Positions 18,284 through 26,364 of a DNA stretch of 64,000 nt are shown here, piece after piece. The position numbers and the translations under genes were made by a program. Source of the DNA: JAOARY01 sp045345765 (GTDB taxonomy: Bacteria > Bacillota > Clostridia > Peptostreptococcales > Peptostreptococcaceae); NCBI GenBank assembly GCA_045345765.1, contig CP148265.1, forward strand, positions 3,224,001 to 3,288,000, read 5' to 3'. The notes beneath the pieces are model-generated. The model had not been told where the DNA came from. It searched no databases and was given only the letters and a program-made list of their open reading frames with translations. Within the stretch, counting starts at the first letter, position 1. Every line of letters begins with the position of its first letter.

Positions 18284-18601
18284 TTAAGCGTACTTTTTAA
18301 TCATTGCTTCTATATTTTCAACAGTAGCATCATCTTTAGTAAGCTCATCTATTTTTTCTCCATCTTTAAATACTGCTAAAGTTGGAAGTCCTAGAACTTT
18401 TTGCTTTATAGCAACTCTTCTAGCTTTTGAAGCATCTAATTTAGCAAATTTCATGCTTCCTTTATATTGTTCTTCTAATCTTTCAACATCTGGCATTAAA
18501 GCTTTACAAGGTTCACAACTTTCACTCCAAAAATCTACAAATACATAACCTTCAGCTTTTAATACTTCATCTTCAAAGTTCTTCTTATCTAATACAAACA
18601 T
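18284..18601 (-). CDS. trxA: Thioredoxin with atypical CEPC active site
   Basis: 105 residues with a normal thioredoxin fold order. The active site is WSESCEPCKAL (C29, C32) instead of the usual WCGPC; the cis-Pro loop GLPTLAVFKDGE is intact. Active-site variants are known for thioredoxins encoded within grd operons and are thought to be tuned to the selenoproteins. Location between grdB and grdA supports electron delivery from TrxB to GrdA. Start ATG follows AGAAGTG. Confidence 0.93.
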   Translation of the reverse strand: MFVLDKKNFEDEVLKAEGYVFVDFWSESCEPCKALMPDVERLEEQYKGSMKFAKLDASKARRVAIKQKVLGLPTLAVFKDGEKIDELTKDDATVENIEAMIKKYA

Positions 18602-18635
18602 TCTATCACTTCTTTCTATATAATTTGACTATTAT

Positions 18636-19940
18636 CTAGAATTTAACCTTAAATACAGTTTGTTCTTTAATATCTGCAGTTAAAGCATCTAAAGCAACTT
18701 CTAATCTATGGTATCTTAATTTCCATTGTTCTTCTTTTGAAGTTGCAGGATCTCCTAGTGGGTATGGTATTGATATTGTTGGAACCATCTTATTAGCACC
18801 AACTGTTTTAGCAACTGGTATTAAGTTCGCCATTTGAACTACTGGGAAACCAGCTTTTTCAATTTCTTTAACCATCGTTGCACCGCAACGAGTACACGTA
18901 CCTCACGTAGAAGTCATTATAACTCCGTCAACATTTCCTTCTTTTAGGTATTCTACTATTTCTTGAGCCATTCTTGCAGCTTCACCTTGAGTAGTACCTG
19001 TTCCTACTGTAGTATAGAAATATTCATGAGCTTTTCCTATTTTGCCTTCTTTTTCGAATGCTTTTAATGCATCTACTGGAACACAAACGTTTGGATCTGC
19101 ATCTGCTGCTGCTGGGTCAAATCCTGCATGTATAGTTTTAAATACACCTGGCTTTAATCCGTCTTCAATGCTATATCTTCCCCATCTAGTTGCAGAAGCT
19201 GATTGAATTCTATCTGGATTATCAACTGGTACAATACCACTTGTAGTTACAAATGCTATATTAGCTTTGCTTAAGTCTTTTATTGGAGCTGCTATTTCAA
19301 CTCTATCTAATTTTGGTATTGGAAGTTCAGTTTTGAATTCTTCTCCACTTAATTTCTTTATAAGCATATCAACAACTCTATCAGCTGCTGGAGTCTTATC
19401 TTCTAACCAAACTTGATGTCTTATTCCTCTTACATAATATCCTTCTTCTTCAGCAGTTCCTAATTTTTCTCCTGCTAATACTTTATCTCCGTAAGCTGCC
19501 ATTTTTTTGATATCTTTTCTCATTGCAGCTGCACTCTTACCTCCAGGGAATATAATCATGTCTTTTTTAAACATTTCTACTCCAGGATTTTCTATATGCA
19601 TTGAAGATATTACTGGTACATTGAATTTTTCTTTAACAGCTTTAGCTACAACTCCACAAGCATTACCGTATCTACCTGCTTGGAATGCTGGTCCTGCAAA
19701 GAATATATCAAACTCTTTATCTTCTAAAAATTCTAAGATTCTCTTTTTAGCTTCATCTTCATTAGAACCTATAAAGTTATCTCCACATATTATAGTGTGT
19801 GTAACTTCTGCATTTTGTAATCTCTTATCTAGTTCCATTGCTGGTCCAACAAGACCTTCTCTTATTTCTGGTTCAAAATCTGCTTTATCCTCTCCACCAA
19901 TTTGTCCGAAGAATTGGTTTACGTATAAAATTGCTTTCAT
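18636..19940 (-). CDS. grdB: Glycine/sarcosine/betaine reductase component B, selenoprotein subunit (UGA = selenocysteine)
   Basis: 434 residues when the in-frame TGA at 18903-18905 is read as selenocysteine; two separate ORFs result otherwise. The site is STUGTCTRCGATMVKEIE (U346, C349, C352), the family's UxxCxxC motif. The N-terminus MKAILYVNQFFGQIGGEDKA and the later RGIRHQVWL look to me more like the GrdF/GrdH (sarcosine/betaine) type than the strictly glycine-specific GrdB, but I cannot align them. Component B binds the substrate and hands the two-carbon group to GrdA. A good SECIS hairpin follows the UGA. Nearby betaine-type carriers favour betaine or sarcosine as substrate (inference). 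Confidence 0.94.
18876..18905 (-). promoter_or_regulatory. Bacterial SECIS element of grdB
   Basis: Directly after the UGA codon (18903-18905) the mRNA reads a 12-base spacer, then the perfect stem CGTTGC / GCAACG with the loop GGT (18876-18890). A short stem with a GGU-type apical loop at this distance is what SelB recognises in bacterial selenoprotein messages. Confidence 0.8.
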
Positions 19941-19954
19941 TATATATTCACCTC

Positions 19955-21283
19955 CTAAAATTCTTTCATTGTCTTAGTTGACCAACCTGAAACTTGGTCT
20001 CCACAGAACATTGCATTGTTTTCCATTATTATAGATCCATCTTCTTTTACTGATGCTCCTAAAACTTCATCATTTGACCATCCACCTGAAAGACCATCTC
20101 TAGCTAATGCTTCTAATTCTCCTATAACAGTCTCCATTGGAGGTAATTTTATTAATTCAGAAACGTTACCACAAGATACGATAGCGTCTGCTTTTTCATC
20201 TAATGTAACAAGTGGTTGTGACTTACCATCTCTACCTGTACATTCATTTGTTATACCAACCGTTTTAACTCCAGCATCTTCTAAAGCTACTATACAAGCT
20301 ATAAAGTCAGCATCTGGGTTTCCGTAACCTTCTTCAGCAACTATAGCTCCATCTGCTCCTAAAGATTTTGCCATTTGAGCAACAAATAATGCAGCTCTTT
20401 CTTTTTGTTCCAATGCAACATTTAAGTTTGACATTATAACACCTAAGAAATTAAGAGTTTTTCCATGTTCCTTATAAAGTCTCTTTATTGTAGGGTTGTT
20501 TTGGAAGTCATATGTAGACCACTTAGAAGAACAAGGCATGAAACTTCCTGATATTAATGCTCCATCTAATACTTCATTTGGATTCATAAAAGTAGGAACA
20601 AATTTATTCATATCCCAACCATAAACTAAGTCATTGTATCCTAACTCTTCCATTTGTGATTGTGGTTGCATTACCATAACTACCTTTGGTAATTCATTAG
20701 TCTTAGCATCTCTATTTGTTATCGGTGCTAATTCAAAAGTTTCAATTTCTTCTGGCTCTAAATCTTTAACTATTGAACCAATGTATTCAGCTAATTTATG
20801 ACCAGCCATTCTTAATGCTTTATTTTTCTTTTGTTGTTCTCTTGCTTCAAACTCTTCATCTGTAGCTCCAACAAGAACTATATTTTTAAGTTGTGAGAAG
20901 TATGTATACTTAGCTCCTTCTCCACTCATATCTATTAATCCATCTTGGAATCCACCCCAGTGTTGTCCAACAACTAAGATACTACATCCTTTTAAAGCAT
21001 GTGTTCTTCCGTCACCAGCACTCACTACATCTCCTGTTACTCCAGGGAATAAAGGTTTTCCATCTAATTTTATTCTTGGCTCTATAGCTTCCTTTACAGG
21101 TACTAAACGAACGCTATCACCAGGCTTTACTATAACTAAGTCAGCTTTTGTTATGTGCTCATCTTCCATAACAAAATCTAAAGCAGCTTGCTTGTTTATT
21201 GTTAAGATACCATCTTTGTAAGAATGTTGCGCTCCAAAAACTATATCTTTAACAAAAAAATTACCTATTTCTAATTTCATCAT
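19955..21283 (-). CDS. grdE: Glycine/sarcosine/betaine reductase component B, proprotein subunit (GrdE/GrdG/GrdI type)
   Basis: 442 residues, normal for the proprotein. It starts MMKLEIGNFFVKDIVFG; GGAAGGGG precedes two adjacent ATGs. Family members are cleaved internally at a cysteine that becomes a carbonyl (pyruvoyl-type) group needed to bind the substrate amine. C251 in SGSFMPCSSKWSTYDF is about where this site is known and is my candidate. The C-terminal NECTGRDGKSQPLV segment is also conserved. It is the first gene of the operon, 14 bases before grdB. Whether it serves glycine, sarcosine or betaine cannot be settled by eye; the surrounding carriers favour betaine. Confidence 0.93.
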   Translation of the reverse strand: MMKLEIGNFFVKDIVFGAQHSYKDGILTINKQAALDFVMEDEHITKADLVIVKPGDSVRLVPVKEAIEPRIKLDGKPLFPGVTGDVVSAGDGRTHALKGCSILVVGQHWGGFQDGLIDMSGEGAKYTYFSQLKNIVLVGATDEEFEAREQQKKNKALRMAGHKLAEYIGSIVKDLEPEEIETFELAPITNRDAKTNELPKVVMVMQPQSQMEELGYNDLVYGWDMNKFVPTFMNPNEVLDGALISGSFMPCSSKWSTYDFQNNPTIKRLYKEHGKTLNFLGVIMSNLNVALEQKERAALFVAQMAKSLGADGAIVAEEGYGNPDADFIACIVALEDAGVKTVGITNECTGRDGKSQPLVTLDEKADAIVSCGNVSELIKLPPMETVIGELEALARDGLSGGWSNDEVLGASVKEDGSIIMENNAMFCGDQVSGWSTKTMKEF

Positions 21284-21751
21284 GACACCCCTTCCATAAA
21301 TTTAACTAAAATACAACTCTAAATCTTTCAACTAATGTAACTGATATATACTCGCTTGTTAGTTGAGGATTAATTAAACGAACATTCAACTTTTGCTCGT
21401 TTGTTATTTTTTCCTCAAGCAACTTTAGTTTATCATAATCGTGATTATTTTTCAATCATAATTATAAAACTTTTTTAAAATTATTCAGATTATTTTTATT
21501 GTTTTTCGCATTTTTCAACGCTTTAACCCAGGAAAACTTTTTCAAAGTTTTAAATAAAAATTTATTTTTAAGTATTTAAAAGGTAATTATACATTTAAAT
21601 TACTTGGTATTTATTTAAATTTAATATATAAAAAATACATAAAAACTATTTTTTTTAGTTAGTTAAAAAAATACTTATATTAATTTTTCAATTTTCTGAT
21701 ATAATATTACTGGCTTTTAATTTAAATAAACGAATATGGTGGTAAAAAATT
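21284..21751. promoter_or_regulatory. Divergent control region of grd operon and TetR gene, with candidate operator
   Basis: 468 bases. A perfect palindrome ATAATCGTGATTAT lies at 21435-21448 between a TTGAAA (-35, 21450-21455) and a weak TAAACT (-10, 21427-21432) reading toward grdE; promoter assignment is tentative. Inverted segments TTGAGGA (21363-21369) and TCCTCAA (21412-21418) flank a second pair AAACGA / TCGTTT (21376-21381, 21397-21402) and may fold the grd leader. No glycine riboswitch core was recognised. On the TetR side, TATAAT near 21701 is a likely -10. Confidence 0.45.
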
Positions 21752-22420
21752 ATGAATAAAGAATTAAAAAAAAATAGGGTAAAAAAATATTTTATTGAGG
21801 CTGCGGTTAAAATTATTGAAACTGAAGGTATTGATAAGATAACAATAAGAAAAGTCGCAGATTTATCTGGCTATAACAGTGCTACTATATATAATTATTT
21901 TGAGAATCTAGATCATTTAGTATTTTTAGCTGCATTAAAATTTATAAAACCATATACATCTGGTGTTGGTAAGTATGTAAAAGGTAATTATAGTGCATTG
22001 GAACGAAATTATAGAATATGGGAATATTATTGTTTACATTCTTTTAAATATCCTCATATATATCATGCTATTTTCTTTGCAAAGCTAAATAAACCTTTAG
22101 ATAATTATATAATCTCTTATTATGAATTATATCCAGAAGAAATAGTTGTTGATGATAGAAATATCTCTAGTATGCTATCTAAACAAAGTATATATGAAAG
22201 AGCTCATGTAATACTTGAGCAGTGTGTTGATGAAGGATTTTTAAAAGAAGACGATTTGGATGATCTTAATGAAATGATACTTTATATCTATAAAGGAACT
22301 CTAAATAGGGTTCTTAATAAAGAAATTGATAAACCATTAGATGAAATAGTGGCTCAAACTATGAAATATATAAAAGTCTGTTATAGAGGTTTTTTACAAA
22401 AAAAAGAAGAATCAAAATAA
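21752..22420 (+). CDS. TetR-family regulator, divergent from the grd operon
   Basis: 222 residues. The N-terminal helix-turn-helix (about residues 25-55) reads IDKITIRKVADLSGYNSATIYNYFENLDHL, the standard TetR pattern (quoted as one helix unit: TIRKVADLSGYNSATIYNYF is the core). The C-terminal ligand/dimer domain is diverged. It is transcribed away from grdE and toward the betaine ABC genes, and its HTH closely matches the second TetR at 25669-26364, so the two are paralogues that bracket the uptake genes. Control of grd and/or the carriers in response to substrate is inferred from position. GGTGG precedes the ATG. Confidence 0.9.
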   Translation: MNKELKKNRVKKYFIEAAVKIIETEGIDKITIRKVADLSGYNSATIYNYFENLDHLVFLAALKFIKPYTSGVGKYVKGNYSALERNYRIWEYYCLHSFKYPHIYHAIFFAKLNKPLDNYIISYYELYPEEIVVDDRNISSMLSKQSIYERAHVILEQCVDEGFLKEDDLDDLNEMILYIYKGTLNRVLNKEIDKPLDEIVAQTMKYIKVCYRGFLQKKEESK

Positions 22421-22448
22421 TTTCAAATTATTTTGATTCTTCTTTTTT
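22401..22448. terminator. Bidirectional terminator between TetR and the OpuC-type gene
   Basis: Arms AAGAAGAATCAAAATAATTT and AAATTATTTTGATTCTTCTT are nearly perfect with a one-base loop, flanked by A and T runs. It overlaps the 3' ends of both convergent genes. Confidence 0.85.
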
Positions 22449-23998
22449 TATTTTATATCAAGTTCTTTTATAAAATCTTTTGCTATATCATTTAATTCTT
22501 CTTTTTTTACATCTGCTCTAAAATTCAATTTTTGCATAGTCTCATCACTTATTTTATTTTCTAATTTTTCTAAAACATTCTGTATAGATGGATATTTTTC
22601 TATTGCTTTATTATTAACTATTGGAACTGCATAATATGGAGGAAAATAATTTTTATTATCCTCTAATATCTTTAATTTTAATTCCTCTATCTTTCCATCT
22701 GTTGAAAATGCATTAGTAACCTGTATTTTGTCTTCTTGTATAGCATTATATCTAAGTCCTGTTTCTAATGTTTTTATATCTTTAAATTCAAATCCATACA
22801 ATTTCTTTAAACCATCATAACCATCCGGTCGTTGAATTAATTCAGCAGTAGCACCAAGAACTAAGTTACTCGAAGCTTTAGCTAAATCCGAATAAGAATT
22901 AAGTCCATATTTAGTAGCAATATCATTTCTTACTGCAAGTGCAAAAGTATTGTTAAAACCAAGAGGTTTTAACCATGATATATTATAAGTTTTTTCATAT
23001 TCCTCTTTTAGTATATTATAAACTTTATTTGGATCTGTTAATTTATCTTTTCTTTTCAATATAGATGTATAAGCTGTTCCTGTATATTCTACATACATAT
23101 CTATTTCATTATTTTCAAGAGCTTTAAATGCAGGAAAACTCCCACCAAGTTCTATAATTTTTGTATCTAAATCTGTAGATTTTTTTATGTGTTCAGATAA
23201 TATCTCACCAAGTAATCTCGACTCTGTGAAATTTTTTGTACCAATAATTATAGTATTATCCTTTTTTAGAGTCTTTGTATAAAAAAGACCACCTATTAAA
23301 ACTACAAATATACATGCAAAAGTAGCAACTCTTTTTAAAGCTTTTTTACTAGTTATTAAATGCCCTATTGAGTTTATTGGTATTTTTGTTTCAAAAAGAC
23401 CTAATATAAAATCTACAAATAGAGCAAGTAGTGTTGTTGGTATTGCTCCAGCTAAAATCATACCTGTATCACTCATAGAGATTCCTCTAAAAATAAAATC
23501 TCCCAGACCACCTGCACCTATTAAGGATGCTATTGTTGCTGTACCTATATTTATTACAGTTGCAACCCTTATTCCTCCCATTATAATAGGAAACGCTAAA
23601 GGAAGTGTTACCATAAATAAAATTTGTCTCGATGTCATACCCATACCACGAGCAGATTCTACTATTGAATCATCCACACTTTGGATACCTATATACGTAT
23701 TTTTTATTATCGGTAAAAGTGCGTATAGTAATAAGACTATAACTGCTGGACGATATCCTATTCCTCCTATTAATGGTAACGGTATTATGAAACCAAATAA
23801 TGCCAAACTAGGTATCGTCTGAAATATATTTGCTACACATAATATAACTTTCCCCATCTTTTCACTTTTAGACACTAAAATACCTAAAGGTACCCCTATA
23901 ATAATAGCTATTATAACAGCTATTATTGTAATTTCTACATGTTCTAAAAGTTTTTCTAATATAATATTAAAATTATTTGATAAATAATTAAAAATCAA
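22448..23998 (-). CDS. Glycine betaine/choline-type ABC transporter, fused permease and substrate-binding protein
   Basis: 516 residues. Residues 1-215 form an OpuCB/ProW-like permease with about six membrane segments and the EAA-type loop SARGMGMTSRQILFMVTLPLA. Residues about 243-516 form an OpuCC/ProX-like binding domain starting IIIGTKNFTESRLLGEILS, with ALENNEIDMYVEYTGTAYT. The fusion is a known variant of OpuC-type osmoprotectant importers. The TTG start (MIFNYLS) follows AAGAAGGTG. It is 36 bases downstream of the ATPase gene, its obvious partner. Substrate is probably a quaternary amine such as betaine, choline or carnitine. Confidence 0.92.
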   Translation of the reverse strand: MIFNYLSNNFNIILEKLLEHVEITIIAVIIAIIIGVPLGILVSKSEKMGKVILCVANIFQTIPSLALFGFIIPLPLIGGIGYRPAVIVLLLYALLPIIKNTYIGIQSVDDSIVESARGMGMTSRQILFMVTLPLAFPIIMGGIRVATVINIGTATIASLIGAGGLGDFIFRGISMSDTGMILAGAIPTTLLALFVDFILGLFETKIPINSIGHLITSKKALKRVATFACIFVVLIGGLFYTKTLKKDNTIIIGTKNFTESRLLGEILSEHIKKSTDLDTKIIELGGSFPAFKALENNEIDMYVEYTGTAYTSILKRKDKLTDPNKVYNILKEEYEKTYNISWLKPLGFNNTFALAVRNDIATKYGLNSYSDLAKASSNLVLGATAELIQRPDGYDGLKKLYGFEFKDIKTLETGLRYNAIQEDKIQVTNAFSTDGKIEELKLKILEDNKNYFPPYYAVPIVNNKAIEKYPSIQNVLEKLENKISDETMQKLNFRADVKKEELNDIAKDFIKELDIK

Positions 23999-24034
23999 AA
24001 ATAATCACCTTCTTTATATTTTTATATTAAATTT

Positions 24035-25147
24035 TTAGTCTATTGTTATTAAATCTGATATAACATTTAGTAAACTACTCTTTGTTATTACACCTTTTAC
24101 TTTTTTATTTGTATTTACTATTGGAATAAATCTAATTTTTTTATTTTTTATAATATCTATAACTTCTACTAAATTTGAATCTTCATGCACTGCAATATCT
24201 GTAGTATTCTTTAAATCTCTCATTTTAAATTCAGATGATTTATTTTGCAATTCTTTTCTTGTAACAAACCCATTATAATTTAAATCTTTATCAACTACGA
24301 TTAAAAAATCTAACCTTTTTTCCTTCATTTTTTCTATTGCTTGCGCTGGAGTCCTACTTGTAAGTATTTTGGGGAAATCTTTAATCATTATATCTTTAGC
24401 TAATAAAAATTCCGGTTTTTTCCAAAGTCTATCTTTACCAACAAATTCTTCAACAAATTCATTTACTGGATTTGTTAAAATTTCTTCGGGAGAACCAAAT
24501 TGAATTATTTTCCCATCACTCATGACAGCAATTTTATCAGCTAATTTAATGGCTTCATCCATATCATGTGATACTAGTACAATTGTTTTTCCTAATTCCT
24601 CCTGCAACCTAACCATCTCATCCTGCAATTGTTCCCTTGTAATAGGATCCAATGCTGAAAATGGTTCATCCATAAGTATGATATCTGGATTTACTGCTAA
24701 TGCTCTAGCTATACCAACTCTTTGTTGTTGTCCTCCACTCAATTCATGTGGATATCTATTATAATATTCTTTATATGGCATACCTACTAAATCTAAAAGT
24801 TCTCTTGCTCTTTCTTTTCTTTTTTCAATATCCCAATGTTTTAACAATGGTATAAGTTCTATATTCTCACCTACACTCATATGAGGTAATAACCCAACTT
24901 TTTGAATTACATAACCTATATTCCTTCTCAATTCTATTGTATTTAATTTAGAAATATCTTTTCCATCTATAAATATTTGACCTTTTGATGGATTTATAAG
25001 TTTGTTAATCATTTTCATAGAAGTAGTTTTTCCACAACCACTTTCACCTATCAAAACTACAAATTCTCCCTTTTTTATTTCTAAATTTAAATTATCTATT
25101 ACAATATTATCATCAAAAGATTTTGTAATATTCGAAAATTTTATCAA
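24035..25147 (-). CDS. Glycine betaine/choline-type ABC transporter ATP-binding protein with CBS domains
   Basis: 370 residues. Walker A GESGCGKT at 34-41, signature LSGGQQQRVG near 137, Walker B ILMDEPFSALDP, then a C-terminal pair of CBS domains (about 255-370) that in OpuA/OpuC proteins sense ionic strength. It powers the fused permease/binding protein encoded next. The start is TTG at 25147, ten bases after GGAGG. A TTGACA promoter lies about 370 bases upstream and the long leader contains several hairpins and a terminator-like element. Confidence 0.94.
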   Translation of the reverse strand: MIKFSNITKSFDDNIVIDNLNLEIKKGEFVVLIGESGCGKTTSMKMINKLINPSKGQIFIDGKDISKLNTIELRRNIGYVIQKVGLLPHMSVGENIELIPLLKHWDIEKRKERARELLDLVGMPYKEYYNRYPHELSGGQQQRVGIARALAVNPDIILMDEPFSALDPITREQLQDEMVRLQEELGKTIVLVSHDMDEAIKLADKIAVMSDGKIIQFGSPEEILTNPVNEFVEEFVGKDRLWKKPEFLLAKDIMIKDFPKILTSRTPAQAIEKMKEKRLDFLIVVDKDLNYNGFVTRKELQNKSSEFKMRDLKNTTDIAVHEDSNLVEVIDIIKNKKIRFIPIVNTNKKVKGVITKSSLLNVISDLITID

Positions 25148-25261
25148 TAGTAATAAACCTCCTTTTTTATTTTACTTATTTGAATCTTCATTTATATATG
25201 TATATTAAGAAAACTCACTTCATTTAAAGATGTGAATTACTTTAAAGAACAAAAAATGAAA

Positions 25262-25286
25262 TTTTTGGACTCGATTTGTCCAAAAA
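25262..25286 (-). terminator. Terminator-like hairpin in the OpuC-type leader
   Basis: Perfect 9-bp arms TTTTTGGAC / GTCCAAAAA with a 7-base loop. On the minus strand T-rich sequence (TTTCATTTTTTG) follows. It lies downstream of the promoter at 25518-25546 and about 115 bases upstream of the gene start, so it is placed as an attenuator rather than an end-of-operon terminator. Confidence 0.6.
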
Positions 25287-25396
25287 CTATAAGCTAAAAA
25301 ATCCGTTTGCATTAAACTAAAAATAGTAAATTAAAAATAAATTATTGATTATTTTTTTAGATTCAATATTTAATACTAAATATATCAACTAAAGAC

Positions 25397-25483
25397 ATAC
25401 TCTATAAAAGGATAGAGTATAAAGACTTATTTAATGATAGTTATAAGACATAACTAAATGGATAAATATCAATGGATATTTAA
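25397..25483 (-). repeat. Three consecutive perfect hairpins in the OpuC-type leader
   Basis: ATACTCTAT / ATAGAGTAT (25397-25420), TAGTTAT / ATAACTA (25438-25456) and AAATATC / GATATTT (25464-25481) are perfect inverted repeats with short loops, spaced 8-17 bases apart. All lie inside the predicted leader transcript. Their sequences differ, so they are structural rather than copied units. Confidence 0.6.
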
Positions 25484-25517
25484 CAGATATTAATAGTTTT
25501 TTTATCTAACATAAACT

Positions 25518-25560
25518 ATTTTAACATTATGTAAACTTTTTGTCAAATCAGATGTCTGAT
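25518..25560 (-). promoter_or_regulatory. Promoter and candidate operator of the OpuC-type operon
   Basis: On the minus strand TTGACA (25541-25546), a 17-base spacer and TAAAAT (25518-25523) form a near-consensus vegetative promoter. Immediately upstream is the palindrome ATCAGATGTCTGAT (25547-25560), a possible TetR-type operator. Confidence 0.65.
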
Positions 25561-25600
25561 ATAGCCTACTATGCAACTTTTATATTTATAATTTTAAAAA

Positions 25601-25648
25601 AAATAAAACCTATAAATATAAATTTTTTAATATCTATAGGCTTTATTT
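25601..25648 (-). terminator. Terminator of the BCCT-TetR operon
   Basis: Arms AAATAAAGCCTATA and TATAGGTTTTATTT on the minus strand, followed by T residues. It lies just beyond the stop codon of the second TetR gene. Confidence 0.75.
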
Positions 25649-25668
25649 TGAACATAAAAAATATTTTT

Positions 25669-26364
25669 TTATTTTTTATCCATTGAATAATCATATACTG
25701 ATAACATATAGTCCATATATATATTCATATGGTTTATAAATGAATCATATTCCATTTTATAATTACTATTTTCTTGGCGAGCTAAGGCACCTTGTAAATA
25801 AGTTATTATTAAATCTTTCATTTCATTTCTTTCATTTTCAGATAGTTTTTTTTCTTCTGAAAATAAATCTATTGGCTCAAAAACTACATTTAAAAAAGAT
25901 TTTTTAAATAAATTTTTTACCCCCTTAATCTCACTTTCTTTATAATCCTCTTCATATATTTGTAAAAAATTATTTAATATTACATCAAAATCTTTCGCAT
26001 AATCAGAAAATATAAGATTATATATTATTTCACTTTTTAGATAACATAATTTTGATAAATTTATCCACGAATTCTTTATTTTAATTTTAATATCTTCATT
26101 TGATAAATCTTCTTGTTTTAATTCATTTATAAAAGAAAAAAGATGTCTTAAATTAGAATAATACAATAGATGATCTAAATTATCAAAGTAATTATAAAGA
26201 GTTGCACTATTAAAACCTGCTATACTTGCTATATTTCTTATAGTAATTGGTTTTTCTTCTTTATCTTCTAACAATTCAATTGTTGCATCTATAAAATATT
26301 TCATTTTTCTCTTTTTTTGTATATATTTTTTTTCTGTTCGCATTCTAAAACGCATTCCTTTCAT
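25669..26364 (-). CDS. TetR-family regulator co-transcribed with the second BCCT carrier
   Basis: 231 residues as read. The helix-turn-helix ITIRNIASIAGFNSATLYNY is very like that of the TetR encoded at 21752-22420. The start is uncertain: the first ATG overlaps the BCCT stop codon by one base, suggesting coupling, while an internal ATG at 26343 (MRTEKKYIQ) lies 12 bases after AAAGGA. The C-terminal domain, which should bind a ligand, is diverged. It follows the BCCT gene directly and is followed by a terminator, so it probably reports on the carrier's substrate. Confidence 0.88.
   Translation of the reverse strand: MKGMRFRMRTEKKYIQKKRKMKYFIDATIELLEDKEEKPITIRNIASIAGFNSATLYNYFDNLDHLLYYSNLRHLFSFINELKQEDLSNEDIKIKIKNSWINLSKLCYLKSEIIYNLIFSDYAKDFDVILNNFLQIYEEDYKESEIKGVKNLFKKSFLNVVFEPIDLFSEEKKLSENERNEMKDLIITYLQGALARQENSNYKMEYDSFINHMNIYMDYMLSVYDYSMDKK

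Noticed and set aside
18059..19940. Frameshifts or pseudogenes in grdA and grdB
   Set aside because: Both interruptions are single in-frame UGA codons at the known selenocysteine positions, with intact reading before and after, and grdB has a SECIS hairpin.
21284..21751. Glycine riboswitch upstream of grdE
   Set aside because: None of the conserved glycine aptamer core was recognisable on the minus strand; only inverted repeats and a palindrome are seen.
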